Assembly: GCA_903878115.1 (NCBI GenBank)
Contig: CAIRGO010000164.1
Location: 1 to 62,334, forward strand
Direction of reading: 5' to 3'
Source of the DNA: Akkermansiaceae bacterium
GTDB taxonomy: Bacteria > Verrucomicrobiota > Verrucomicrobiia > Verrucomicrobiales > Akkermansiaceae
DNA length: 62,334 nt
The translations under genes and the position numbers were made by a program. This document shows positions 16,947-25,795 of the stretch, in pieces (within the stretch, counting starts at the first letter, position 1; the number at the start of each line of letters is the position of its first letter). The notes below the pieces were generated by a model. That model saw nothing but the letters and a program-made list of their open reading frames with translations, was not told where the DNA came from and made no database searches.

Positions 16947-18212
16947 TTATTTTGCGGCAATGAGCTGCTGCGCTTTGGTCAGAATCGCGGTGGCTTCGTC
17001 TTCGGAAATTTCCAACGCCGAGGCAATGTAATCAGCTGGCATTTCTAATACGAGATCTAAGGTAATGCCACCTGCGCGGAACAATTTCGCAGCCACATCA
17101 TCGTTCAAGCCCAGTTGCTCGCCCATGCCGTGAGCCGCATTATTGATGCGATCATCAAACATTTTTTGTTGTGACTCATCACGGCGCACTTGCACGTCCC
17201 AATCGATCAGGCGTGAAGTCAAACGAGCATTCTGACCGCGACGGCCAATCGCCTTGCTGAGATCTTCTTCGGACACGGTTACGTGAACGATTTTTTTATC
17301 GTGATCAAGTGTGATCGAACGAATCACCGCTGGTTTGAGCGCTTCTTCTACAAGAGCCTTTGGATCATCGCTCCAACGGATGATGTCGACTTTTTCGTTG
17401 TTGAGTTCACGAACGATATTTTTCACGCGAGCACCGCGCAGGCCGACGCAAGCACCTACTGGATCGACTTTATCATCCTTGCTCCAAACGGCGATTTTGG
17501 TGCGATGTCCTGCCTCACGCGCAATTGCGCGGATTTCTACCGTGCGGTCTGCGATTTCGCTTACTTCGGCTTCAAACAGGCGTCTCACAAAATGTGGATG
17601 GCTGCGTGACAAGATCACTTCAGGCCCACGACCTTCATTTTCCACAGCTACCACGTAGGCGCGAATGCGGTCATTGATGTTGTATTCTTCGGTTTGCACC
17701 CGCTCACGCGATGGCATGAGTGCTTCAAATTTTCCAAGATCGATGTAAACATCAGAACGCTCGAAACGATGAACCGTGCCTGTGACAATCTCACCGGCGC
17801 GGTCTTTGAATTCTTCAAAATTCATTTCTTTTTCGGCCATGCGCAAGCGTTGTTGCATGGTCTGTTTGGCAGTCTGCACGGCAATCCGGCCGAAGTCTTT
17901 TGGAGTGATATTAAATTCAATCACATCACCAAGTTGCGCCTCAGGATTCTTCTTCGCTGCTACTTTTAATGGCACTTCGTTAAATTTATCCTGGTAATCA
18001 TCATCGGCCACTGTGGTCAGCGAGGCGTAAATTTTCGTTTCACCCTTTTTAATATTGATGTCTGCACGTAGTGTTTCAATGTGCTCGGCACCAGGCACCA
18101 TTTTCCGGTAAGCGGCGCAAAAAGCATACTCGAGCGCGGCGACAACGCGTGAGCGGTCGATGGCTTTTTCTCTTTCGTAGTAATCGATTAAGGCTACGAT
18201 ATCATTGGTCAT
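16947..18212 (-). CDS. nusA: Transcription termination/antitermination protein NusA
   Basis: A 421-residue RNA-polymerase-binding factor that modulates pausing, termination and antitermination. The N-terminal domain begins MTNDIVALIDYYEREKAIDR. An S1 domain (EIVTGTVHRFERSDVYIDLG) and two KH domains (DPVGACVGLRGARVKNIVREL; AIGRRGQNARL) follow, with a short helical tail. The open frame extends to 18263, but the ATG at 18212 gives a normal N-terminus. First gene of the nusA-infB-rbfA operon; rimP, usually directly upstream, is missing. An intrinsic terminator at 18274-18298 separates it from rsmH. Confidence 0.97.
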   Translation of the reverse strand: MTNDIVALIDYYEREKAIDRSRVVAALEYAFCAAYRKMVPGAEHIETLRADINIKKGETKIYASLTTVADDDYQDKFNEVPLKVAAKKNPEAQLGDVIEFNITPKDFGRIAVQTAKQTMQQRLRMAEKEMNFEEFKDRAGEIVTGTVHRFERSDVYIDLGKFEALMPSRERVQTEEYNINDRIRAYVVAVENEGRGPEVILSRSHPHFVRRLFEAEVSEIADRTVEIRAIAREAGHRTKIAVWSKDDKVDPVGACVGLRGARVKNIVRELNNEKVDIIRWSDDPKALVEEALKPAVIRSITLDHDKKIVHVTVSEEDLSKAIGRRGQNARLTSRLIDWDVQVRRDESQQKMFDDRINNAAHGMGEQLGLNDDVAAKLFRAGGITLDLVLEMPADYIASALEISEDEATAILTKAQQLIAAK

Positions 18213-18273
18213 GGCTGTACAATTCGCTTGGCGGTTAATAAAAAAAACAGGACTACGAGACACCTAGAGACAC

Positions 18274-18298
18274 AAAAGAGTGGGTAGGTAACCCACTC
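18274..18298 (-). terminator. Intrinsic terminator between rsmH and nusA
   Basis: GAGTGGGT (18278-18285) and ACCCACTC (18291-18298) form a perfect 8-bp stem with a 5-nt loop. On the minus strand it is followed by UUUUGUG. It lies about 100 nt after the rsmH stop and before nusA, so it ends the pyrophosphohydrolase-rsmH unit. Confidence 0.75.
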
Positions 18299-18401
18299 CT
18301 AACCTGCGTCGGAAGTTGCTTCGGCGCTAGTATCAGCACGAAATCCCCTTGATGGCAAGCATAAAATGGCAAAAAACGCGGTAACCGCAATCGCCTCCCC
18401 A

Positions 18402-19445
18402 TCAGCCACGCTGAGCCCAGCGGAGCTTGGCGGGAATGCTGCGGGGATTGGCTCGGCGTTCTTCCGGTCCGGCGATGATGACTTCCTCGGAGATGGCTGA
18501 GTAGAGTCCATCGCGCAATCCAGCCTGAAATGATTTTTTCACCCTGCGATCTTCTCCCGAATGAAAACTGAGGATGGCGATCGTGCCGCCGGCTTTTAGT
18601 GAAAATGCGGCACTGCGTAAAAATGCATCCAATGCGGTAAACTCCTCATTCACCGCGATGCGAATCGCTTGAAATACGCGACGCGTACTATCGCCCGTTT
18701 CATCATGAGTATTTTCCATGACCGCCCTAGCGAGGGCAGAAGTGGTGGGAAAAAATTTCCCTGCGAGATGATCCGCGATGCGCTCGGCATGTGGCTCGTC
18801 GGCATTTTCACGCAAAACCTCTGCAAGATTCGCAGCAGAAACTTTTTTTAACCAATCCGCCGCGCCGATGCCCCGTGTAGGATTCATGCGCATATCCAGT
18901 TTGCCCTCGCGTTTAAAGGTAAACCCACGGCGTGGATCATCAATCTGCATGGATGAGCAACCAAGATCGGCAAAAATAAAGTCCACCGCATCGAGCGATT
19001 GTTGTATGAGCACTTTACTGATTCCCGCATAATTCGAGTGCACGGCCTGAAATACATCTTCGCCAAAGCCGGCCTCGCGCAGTCGTGCCTCGGTTTTCGG
19101 TTGCTCGATCGGGTCAATGTCGAGTCCAATCAATTTTCCGTTAGGTGCGATCCGAGTAAGAATTTCCCGCGCATGCCCGCCATAGCCTAGGGTGCAGTCC
19201 ACACCAATCATGCCAGCTTGCAAGCGCAACGCATTCATCGATTCCACCATAAGCACTGGCACATGAGTGCCGGCAGGAGTTTTTCCCGACTCGGCCACTT
19301 TTTTGACAATCTCAGGATAGCGTTCGGGATCTAACTCTTTGTATTTCTCAGAAAAATGGCGAGGATTTTTCCCCGAGTAGCGCACTCGCCGCTGATGAAC
19401 TGGCGGTGTCGTCTCGCCCGCAGGATCAGTGGGTTCAGAGTTCAT
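18402..19445 (-). CDS. rsmH: 16S rRNA (cytosine-1402 N4)-methyltransferase RsmH
   Basis: A 347-residue SAM-dependent methyltransferase modifying C1402 in the 30S P site. Core motifs: HVPVLMVESM, DCTLGYGGHAREIL, IGLDIDP, DLGCSSMQIDDPRRGF, DMRMNP, RVFQAIRIAVNEE, ILSFHSGEDRRVK. There is an N-terminal extension of about 65 residues (RRVRYSGKNPRHF...YKELDPERYPE) that E. coli RsmH lacks and that I recall in PVC homologues. Start chosen at 19445, inside the end of the upstream pyrophosphohydrolase gene (11-nt overlap). It is separated from the usual mraZ-ftsL-ftsI cell-division cluster. Confidence 0.95.
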   Translation of the reverse strand: MNSEPTDPAGETTPPVHQRRVRYSGKNPRHFSEKYKELDPERYPEIVKKVAESGKTPAGTHVPVLMVESMNALRLQAGMIGVDCTLGYGGHAREILTRIAPNGKLIGLDIDPIEQPKTEARLREAGFGEDVFQAVHSNYAGISKVLIQQSLDAVDFIFADLGCSSMQIDDPRRGFTFKREGKLDMRMNPTRGIGAADWLKKVSAANLAEVLRENADEPHAERIADHLAGKFFPTTSALARAVMENTHDETGDSTRRVFQAIRIAVNEEFTALDAFLRSAAFSLKAGGTIAILSFHSGEDRRVKKSFQAGLRDGLYSAISEEVIIAGPEERRANPRSIPAKLRWAQRG

Positions 19446-19785
19446 TGTATTTTCGATTATTGCCACGCGATTTCTCAGCAGGATAGCGTTGTTCATTGTA
19501 GGCAATTTTTTCTGCCATCACTTCGCCGAGATTCATGCCAAGCAGATCCGCCATTTCAAAAAGCAAAATGCCGACGTCAGCGATTTCCGAGGCGATTTCC
19601 TCGCGATGTTCAGCCACCCGTTGTTCTAGTTGCTCAGGTTGCTGCCATACAAAATGCTGCATCAACTCGCCGGCCTCGGCGGCGATCGCCACTGCCATGT
19701 CTTTCGGGTTATGGTATACTTGCCACTCCCGCGCTTCCACAAATTCCCGGATGCGCGTGGTCATCTCTTTGATCGAATCACTCAT
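19435..19785 (-). CDS. MazG-like nucleotide pyrophosphohydrolase
   Basis: A 116-residue all-alpha NTP pyrophosphohydrolase of the MazG-like/dCTPase (RS21-C6) group. The metal-binding pattern is visible: ExxE in AEAGELMQHFVW and ExxD in EIASEIADVGI. It probably hydrolyses modified or non-canonical (d)NTPs. The 3' end overlaps rsmH by 11 nt, so the two are co-transcribed and coupled. The divergent gene at 19896 starts 110 nt away. Confidence 0.9.
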   Translation of the reverse strand: MSDSIKEMTTRIREFVEAREWQVYHNPKDMAVAIAAEAGELMQHFVWQQPEQLEQRVAEHREEIASEIADVGILLFEMADLLGMNLGEVMAEKIAYNEQRYPAEKSRGNNRKYNEL

Positions 19786-19895
19786 GCGCCGACTCTGCCG
19801 CGCCCTGATTCAACTAGCAAGTCTGAACTGCTGACTTCTTTTCAGTTGCTCATTCTCATTTCGTCATTATACTGACCCCGTAAATTATACAAATT

Positions 19896-20831
19896 ATGAA
19901 AAATCAAAATGTGATTGCTGGAGTTGTCGGTGTTGCGCTACTCGCTGGAGGAATTTATTTGGGCAAAGCGATGGGCGGAGCACCAGCTGCTAACCCCGTC
20001 AACGATCCAACAACAGCTGCTGCGCCAAAAAACAGTGCAGGAGGTGCAGCCACGGACGACAACAAGCCCGTTGCTGGAGCAAAGGGATCATCCAACAGCC
20101 GTGAATCGGCATGGGCTAACTTGACCGCGAAGTATGGCGACGGCAAAACCAAGTTATCGAAAAAAATCACCGAAGACATGGCGGGCATGCTCGATGACGC
20201 CATGGAACTCGCCGACATGGGCGCTGAACTTGGTGGTTCCACCTCTGCCAAAGATATGGCCACCAAACAAGCCGTTGATGCACTGAGCTCACGCCTTGGT
20301 CTGACCGATGAGCAAAAAGCAAAAGTCACCGACCTAGTGGCCGTTCGCATGGGTGAACGCATGGACGCCGTAAAAGAACTCACCAGTGCGATGCGTGATG
20401 ATCCTAGTGGAATGATGCAAACCATGCTTGCGGGCGATGCTTTTTCTCGCAAAGAAATCACCGAGGAGGAATACAACTCCGCATCGGCCGAAACGCTCGC
20501 GGTATTAAAAAATGTCAGTGGCTTTGCGCTTGGTGGTGCAGGTGGCGGCTCACAAATTTCCGACCCATTGCTCGCTCAGCAATTGCAATCCGTATTAAAT
20601 GCCGATCAACAAGCGCAACTCGCAGAGATGATGCAAAAAGCTACCGAAAAATCTGCTGCTGGCGGCAGAGGTGAAATGCCATTTCAGAATGGAAATCTTC
20701 CAGTGATGGAATTAGAAAAACTCGATCAAACGATGATGTCCGCTCAAAAACTTACCACCGGACTCAAAGCAATGATGGAAGGCTTCAAAGGCCTCAAAGC
20801 CGCAGTGCCAGAACAACCAGCTGGGCAGTAA
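19896..20831 (+). CDS. Hypothetical membrane-anchored helical protein
   Basis: A 311-residue protein with an uncleaved-looking N-terminal anchor (VIAGVVGVALLAGGIYLG), an Ala/Pro/Asn-rich linker of about 45 residues and a mostly helical, Met/Ala/Leu-rich body facing the periplasm. The segment LTDEQKAKVTDLVAVRMGERMDAVKEL resembles LTxxQ-type periplasmic helical proteins (Spy/CpxP-like), and LNADQQAQLAEMM repeats the pattern later. No enzyme motif is seen. It is a monocistronic gene followed by an array of palindromic repeats. The Spy-like comparison is weak. Confidence 0.7.
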   Translation: MKNQNVIAGVVGVALLAGGIYLGKAMGGAPAANPVNDPTTAAAPKNSAGGAATDDNKPVAGAKGSSNSRESAWANLTAKYGDGKTKLSKKITEDMAGMLDDAMELADMGAELGGSTSAKDMATKQAVDALSSRLGLTDEQKAKVTDLVAVRMGERMDAVKELTSAMRDDPSGMMQTMLAGDAFSRKEITEEEYNSASAETLAVLKNVSGFALGGAGGGSQISDPLLAQQLQSVLNADQQAQLAEMMQKATEKSAAGGRGEMPFQNGNLPVMELEKLDQTMMSAQKLTTGLKAMMEGFKGLKAAVPEQPAGQ

Positions 20832-20890
20832 GGTTGCCAATCTGTAACTATGCAGGTGCTACTTATACATTGATCAATTTCACATGGATT

Positions 20891-21178
20891 CCGTCGCATC
20901 GCGACGATGGCCAATAGCCTAGGGTGATTTTGTGTAACAAAGTTACCCCAGGTGAAACCAAACAGAAAAATCAATCTGCCCTGTAAGGGCGGCGCATGGT
21001 GACTCGCTAGTCCTTTGCAAATCTGATGGCAATCACGAACTCCACCGCACCCTTCAGGGCGGAAAGACTTTTGAAACCATTATCCTAGGGTAATTTTTAT
21101 GAAAAAATCACCCTAGGCTACTAGCCTTTGCCACGTTGTGGCAGGAGAATCAATCGTCGAACTGTGCCATAATGTGGC
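20891..21178. repeat. Array of intergenic palindromes
   Basis: At least six short inverted repeats lie in a gene-free stretch (20832-21247): CGTCGC-ATC-GCGACG (20892-20906); CCTAGGGT/ACCCCAGG (20918-20952); GCCCT-GTA-AGGGC (20978-20990); a CCCTTCAGGG core (about 21049-21059); CCTAGGGT...ACCCTAGG with an inner ATTTTT/AAAAAT stem (21084-21117); and TGCCAC-GTT-GTGGCA (21129-21143). A GCCA-TAAT-GTGGC-like one follows. The order CCTAGGGT hairpin plus CCCT...AGGG hairpin occurs twice, suggesting two diverged units. I recall comparable intergenic hairpin repeats in PVC genomes, but cannot check. No ORF or tRNA is present. Confidence 0.75.
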
Positions 21179-21247
21179 GACCAGACTGTGTCCACAACGT
21201 AAGCTGCTCGATATAGGTCTGGAGATGCATATTTGTTTTGCCGAACC

Positions 21248-21793
21248 TTAGATGCGGAGGCACCGGCGGATCAAGTTCCGAATTAAACTAGAAACGTTGT
21301 CGCCAGTTGCCTCACATGAATTGTTCTGCTCGCCTATTTCTGATCGTCTCAGGATAATCAAATCGAAGTCGTAAGGGCATCCAAGGATGAGCCAATTGCC
21401 ATCAGTAGAGAATGTTCCAGCAATCCAATCTCCAGAAAAATTCTTATATATATCCTTAAAAATTACCTTCCCGTCAAGTCTCACAGTAAATCGCTGTTTC
21501 GATTCGTCGATGCGGAGTTCCTCTCCATGAACAGACCGGTGTATTGGAGTGCCGCCCATTAGTCCAATAATAGGCCAATCGCGATCTTTGTAGGATGCAA
21601 CTCCAAGGTCAGGATCGTAGAGATCATATTCTTGGAAATTGTTGTCGTGGCTTACGACGATGTCCTCTCCCAGTTTAAGTGTGTGCATTCCTTCGTATGA
21701 GATGATTAGGAGTTCTTCGTGCTCATCCGGGATTGAGAAGCCTATCACCCGCTCACAAACACTCGGTGCTGTAACATACTTCCAGTTAGCCAT
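21248..21793 (-). CDS. Orphan hypothetical protein downstream of repeat A
   Basis: A 181-residue soluble, acidic, beta-rich protein starting MANWKYVTAPSVCERVIGF. Repeating strand-like segments (EELLIISYEGMHTLKL; RFTVRLDGKVIFKDIY; DGNWLILGCPYDFDLIILRR) suggest a small beta-propeller or immunity-protein-like fold, with a charged C-terminal helix. There is no signal peptide or catalytic motif. It lies alone between the palindrome array and repeat A, about 25 nt downstream of the repeat. I do not recognise the family. Confidence 0.65.
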   Translation of the reverse strand: MANWKYVTAPSVCERVIGFSIPDEHEELLIISYEGMHTLKLGEDIVVSHDNNFQEYDLYDPDLGVASYKDRDWPIIGLMGGTPIHRSVHGEELRIDESKQRFTVRLDGKVIFKDIYKNFSGDWIAGTFSTDGNWLILGCPYDFDLIILRRSEIGEQNNSCEATGDNVSSLIRNLIRRCLRI

Positions 21794-21805
21794 TTTCTTT
21801 ACTCA

Positions 21806-21933
21806 ACAGTATTTATTCATAGGATCCCGCAGTGACATATCACAAGGGGTTGGCGTGTTGAGAAAACAGGATTTTGCAGTTATTGCAAGCATGTTTTCAA
21901 AATCGCGCGTCGCTTAAAAAGCTTTAGCTCGCC
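21806..21933 (-). repeat. Repeat A (copy of repeat B at 45337-45472)
   Basis: About 128 bp that aligns colinearly with 45337-45472. Shared blocks, read on the plus strand: TTCAT, ATCCC-CAGTGA--TATCACA, AACAGGAT-TTG, AAGCAT, AAAATCG, TAAAA-GCTTT-GC. It contains a near-palindrome GTGACATATCAC and a nested stem GAAAACA/TGTTTTC with TTGCA/TGCAA inside. On the minus strand the conserved part ends with an ATG at 21820 opening a 5-codon frame (MNKYC), 27 nt upstream of the orphan gene start. It may be a mobile element end, a recombination site or a conserved leader. Confidence 0.7.
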
Positions 21934-21967
21934 TAAAATCCATGGTTAAAAAATTCTTCCTCAACCC

Positions 21968-21993
21968 TTAGCGGTCTTCGTGTCTTAGCGGTG
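21968..21993. repeat. Tandem CTTAGCGG repeat
   Basis: CTTAGCGG occurs twice, 17 bp apart, around TCTTCGTGT. I recall similar 'cttagcg-cttcg-cttagcg' stretches in intergenic DNA of unrelated bacteria. Its role is unknown. It lies just beyond the putative terminator of the Verru_Chthon gene. Confidence 0.5.
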
Positions 21994-22045
21994 AAAAAAA
22001 ACAGCCCCCGCATGAGGCAAGCCATCCGCACTCCGGGTGGCGGCT
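21994..22045 (-). terminator. Putative terminator of the Verru_Chthon protein A gene
   Basis: On the minus strand AGCCGCC and GGGGGCT can pair (one mismatch) around a GC-rich interior, followed by GTTTTTTTT (plus-strand A-run 21994-22001). It lies just after the stop at 22055. The loop is large and the fold approximate. Confidence 0.5.
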
Positions 22046-22054
22046 TTATCCGAC

Positions 22055-25000
22055 TCAAATCTCTTCCCGCTTCATCCAGCGGAAAGACACGACGCGGAAT
22101 TGGCGACCGAAATCGCCCGCTTTTCCTGCATTGAGTGGATTGATGCCAGTGTCATCAGCACGCACGGGATCTGGGACTCGTTGCACAATGCACTCGCACC
22201 AAGCACGTGCTTGAACCGCACCAAAATCGTCCAGCGCATCGCCGTAGGCACGGATGCGGAACGTATCGGAACGGGCAGATAGCACAGGACCGATCACTTG
22301 CAGGACATCAGCTTGCGTGAGGTAACCGGGCATGCCCCATGCTTTGCTGTTGGGCTTCATGGTTTGTTCCAAGCGTGTGGAATCTCTGATATTATCGGGA
22401 TGGGTGTAGTCAACCAGCGAGCTCGCGTTATTCAATGGATAAGCCGCACGGAAAGAATCATTCAAGCCGGCAGCTTCGATCGCGGCTTGGAGTGGGCCCA
22501 TGCGGCCAGTCTCGTCATCGCGTAGGCGTCGATTCACAAAATCCGATAGAGAAAGAAATGGCCCACGCAATTTTACCTGCCTGACGATTTCTTCCGACAA
22601 GCGTTTCACCTCAGCATCAGTGAGGCTGCGATAGCCATCCCATGCTGGTTGTGCTGTGGCACCAGCTCCTGCCATCCATTCTGTGCCAGCAGGATTCAAG
22701 ACCCGTGGGAAAGAAACAGAATTGCTTTTTCCCATCAGCCCTTTGGTGGCTCGCAGTAATGATTCCCACGCAATCGCTGAGCTGGAATTCACATTGAACG
22801 CTCCATCTAACATCAAATGTCGCGCTGCTTTATGCAGATCTGTGAGTTCAGTCGTCGTCGCAGTAAGGCGCGAGGAAGAATTCAAGCGCATTCGCGCATT
22901 AGGTAGCGGATTCGCCGACGCATCTGCAAGCCATCTGCCTTTCGCGGAAGCATTGCCAGTAGAGAGGAAAAAATCATCCCAGATGGTATGATTTAGCTCG
23001 AAGGATAAATCATACACTAGGTTATTCGTATCGGAGTAATCTTGATAAATCGCTCGACCTTGACGCGCCCATGCATCGTTGTCGCTGGAGCGCTCGGCAT
23101 CGCTCGACCAACCAACATTCGCTTGATCAAAACCGCCACGTGATTTTTCCGCAGCAGAAGTTAATACAGGTGCCGTTCGATTGATGCCCCGCGCGTTGCC
23201 CGAAGCGACACGTGGATCAGCGAGAGAATTCCCAAATGCATACGATGGTTGCCAGACGAATTCAGAAAATTTTACATGTTGCAGTTGGCCTAACGAAACA
23301 AGTCCCACATCAGCGCGTGGCACATCGAACAGCACAATGCGTTCACGCCCTTCCTGAGGTGTGCCAAATGGATTTCCCGTGAAGCGGCCATTGCGGAATA
23401 CTGGCATTTGATCATTCCACGAAACGGCCTGATCGTATAAATCCCTAGTGTAGATGCCAAAAAACCATGGTCCACCGCCAGATCCCGTCACTGGCATTGA
23501 GCCGCCGATATTTTCCCATGGACTACGGGTGGCATAGGCAGCCCGCGGATTCCAAGTCGCCAAGGGCGCTTCATCCATAAATGGCGTTCCCGTTAGTCTA
23601 CCTGAATTGATCAAATTCGAAGTATGCTCACGGAACCAGCGCATGCGCATGCCTTCACGACTGCGGATATCGGGCAATATCGTAGGGATAGGATTGATAG
23701 TGTCAGTGCGTTCTACGTTTTGCCAAGAACTCGTGCGTTGCGCAAGTCGTGGCTCGCGACCACCACCGTATTGCAAGGAGGTAGAAATATAAGCATACTG
23801 CGACAGTCGATCGAATTGAGCAAAATCCACACTACTTTGATTGCCGAGAACTTTCACAATGATGCGTTGATCATCGGCTTGATTTTTAGCAGCGTTAACG
23901 AGCGGATTGAACTGGTAACGCATAGGAAAATAATCTACATTGACAGATTGTCCCGCGCCATTAACCAATTGATTGCTCAAAAAAAAGCAGCGACCAACAT
24001 CAGGTGCAGTGGTGCAACTGAGCAAGTTGTTAGCGATGTTCTTTTCGTCATATTCCTGCCCCCTCGCCGTAGAGAATACGAGGCATTCACCAGGCTCAAA
24101 AGTAGTCGCGGGAACAGTGAAATAATTCGAGCCTACGTAGGCTTCAGTGTAGCCTTCCGATTGTTCGAATCCCTCATTTGAGGCAAAATTATTACCTCTT
24201 CCATCGTTACCCCAACTTCCGCCGTAGGTGAGTCTCAATCCGTACCAGTTTATCGTTTCAAGCACCTCAAATCTCCCGTTGCCTTGGATCATGACAAGCA
24301 GCGCTGGTATGGTGATGCGCGCATTATAAGGATTCCATAAAACTACACGCGGATACATGTGCCGGCGGTATTGGTAGAGTCCACCTGGCACTGAGGGATT
24401 GAGGTAGTAACTGTAAGTCCAAAGGGTGGTAGCCTCTACGACAACGGGCCCGACGCTGGAAACACTATAGTTGGTGAGACTCGCGGGACTGTAGTTGGCT
24501 GAGGCTACCGTGGCTGAGTAGTTATTTTTTGGACGTGCTTCTGGCTGTGGGGTGATCGCCTCAATAGTGGAATTTGACGCGATGGATGCACTCTTAGCGA
24601 TTTTGACCCAATCACGCACCAATCCAAAACGCGGTGAGGCATCACGCTGACGAACTTTTGTCCATTCGATACCTTCCATCGCCGAGACAGTCGCATTGGC
24701 GGGTCCCACGAGGTTATCATTAATGCTCAGACCAGGTGAGACAACGACGCCTTGGCTTTTTAAGTCAGGAAAATTTTGGTTACTTTCGACAAATGCCGTA
24801 AGATCGCGCTTCAATCGTCCATCGCGCACGTTTGCCAATACTCCCTGCGACCATGTGGTGGAGCTGAGAAATGAAGCGTCACCCGCCGCTTTACCGACCG
24901 TGCTGACGAGATCGAGTTGGCGCTGCGAGAGAACTTTTCCTTTATCGGCATCACTCAATGTCTTGCCTCCTAACAAAATCGAAGCATCGGCATCCTGAGA

Positions 25001-25696
25001 ATTGAGAAGGGAAAAATAACCACCGTCCGCTGGCGTCGCAGGGTTGGGGAGTTTGCCCTTGTAAGGATTTACATTGGCAAGGTTGGCTTTGACTCCTTCA
25101 TCGCCGACCCAATAAGCGTAGTTACCAGAACTTCCCGGCTTGGAGGCGATTTTCACTAACGGCGCTTTGACAAAATCTGTTGCCAGGGCGCTCGTTCCTA
25201 GAGTTCCTTTATCAACCATGATGGCGGATTGGTCTGCGGTAAATACCGTAGCTGGTTCCGCTCTACGTGTGATTTCATTGCCGCTGACGAGCCAATTCAT
25301 CACTTGTGGTGAAGCACTGCCAGAGATGCCACGACTATCACTTAGTCCACCATTCAAGTCATCACGTGTGTAAATCGACGTCCCATCAGCTTTGCGCGTG
25401 CTCCACACTCCGGTCCAGTTGCGATTGTTGGTATCCGCAAGCAATGACGCAGGTGCAGATATGCGTTGATCGGGACCGAGATTTTTCTGCAAATTCCCTA
25501 TCGCCATCATCATCGCTAGGCGCGAATTCGCTTGTGCTCGGGCTTGGTAATTGGCCTGCCCTGCCCGACGCAGCTCGACCGAAGCAAGACTCATCAGGCC
25601 GATCGCGATCAGAGCGATCAGCACCATAATCGATAGACACAAAATCAGCGTAAAGCCATTTTGTGGGGTTCTTCTATGGATGGAATTACATTTCAC
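22055..25696 (-). CDS. Verru_Chthon cassette protein A
   Basis: A 1213-residue protein of the Verru_Chthon cassette protein A family (TIGR02600), typical of Verrucomicrobia. The N-terminus resembles a type IV prepilin: basic leader, then G|FTLILCLSIMVLIALIAIGL and the family block LRRAGQANYQARAQANSRLA. I chose the GTG at 25696, which leaves a 14-residue leader before the G|F cleavage site; an ATG at 25789 would give an implausible 45-residue leader but lies 7 nt after the upstream stop. The large C-terminal part is presumably exported. Family cassettes normally have A to D genes together; here only A is present. Function unknown, perhaps a surface pseudopilin-like structure. Confidence 0.85.
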   Translation of the reverse strand: MKCNSIHRRTPQNGFTLILCLSIMVLIALIAIGLMSLASVELRRAGQANYQARAQANSRLAMMMAIGNLQKNLGPDQRISAPASLLADTNNRNWTGVWSTRKADGTSIYTRDDLNGGLSDSRGISGSASPQVMNWLVSGNEITRRAEPATVFTADQSAIMVDKGTLGTSALATDFVKAPLVKIASKPGSSGNYAYWVGDEGVKANLANVNPYKGKLPNPATPADGGYFSLLNSQDADASILLGGKTLSDADKGKVLSQRQLDLVSTVGKAAGDASFLSSTTWSQGVLANVRDGRLKRDLTAFVESNQNFPDLKSQGVVVSPGLSINDNLVGPANATVSAMEGIEWTKVRQRDASPRFGLVRDWVKIAKSASIASNSTIEAITPQPEARPKNNYSATVASANYSPASLTNYSVSSVGPVVVEATTLWTYSYYLNPSVPGGLYQYRRHMYPRVVLWNPYNARITIPALLVMIQGNGRFEVLETINWYGLRLTYGGSWGNDGRGNNFASNEGFEQSEGYTEAYVGSNYFTVPATTFEPGECLVFSTARGQEYDEKNIANNLLSCTTAPDVGRCFFLSNQLVNGAGQSVNVDYFPMRYQFNPLVNAAKNQADDQRIIVKVLGNQSSVDFAQFDRLSQYAYISTSLQYGGGREPRLAQRTSSWQNVERTDTINPIPTILPDIRSREGMRMRWFREHTSNLINSGRLTGTPFMDEAPLATWNPRAAYATRSPWENIGGSMPVTGSGGGPWFFGIYTRDLYDQAVSWNDQMPVFRNGRFTGNPFGTPQEGRERIVLFDVPRADVGLVSLGQLQHVKFSEFVWQPSYAFGNSLADPRVASGNARGINRTAPVLTSAAEKSRGGFDQANVGWSSDAERSSDNDAWARQGRAIYQDYSDTNNLVYDLSFELNHTIWDDFFLSTGNASAKGRWLADASANPLPNARMRLNSSSRLTATTTELTDLHKAARHLMLDGAFNVNSSSAIAWESLLRATKGLMGKSNSVSFPRVLNPAGTEWMAGAGATAQPAWDGYRSLTDAEVKRLSEEIVRQVKLRGPFLSLSDFVNRRLRDDETGRMGPLQAAIEAAGLNDSFRAAYPLNNASSLVDYTHPDNIRDSTRLEQTMKPNSKAWGMPGYLTQADVLQVIGPVLSARSDTFRIRAYGDALDDFGAVQARAWCECIVQRVPDPVRADDTGINPLNAGKAGDFGRQFRVVSFRWMKREEI

Positions 25697-25795
25697 GTGC
25701 CTAGGCAGTTGAACTACGAACAATAGTCTTGCATATACAATGCCAAACTCAAGGATATTTTGCCGAATTTTAAAAAAATCAGCAGACAATCAACG

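Noticed and set aside
21806-21933. Integron attC site at repeat A/B
   Set aside because: No GTTRRRY/RYYYAAC core pair at the edges, no integrase gene, and only two copies. The cassette idea is kept as a hypothesis only.
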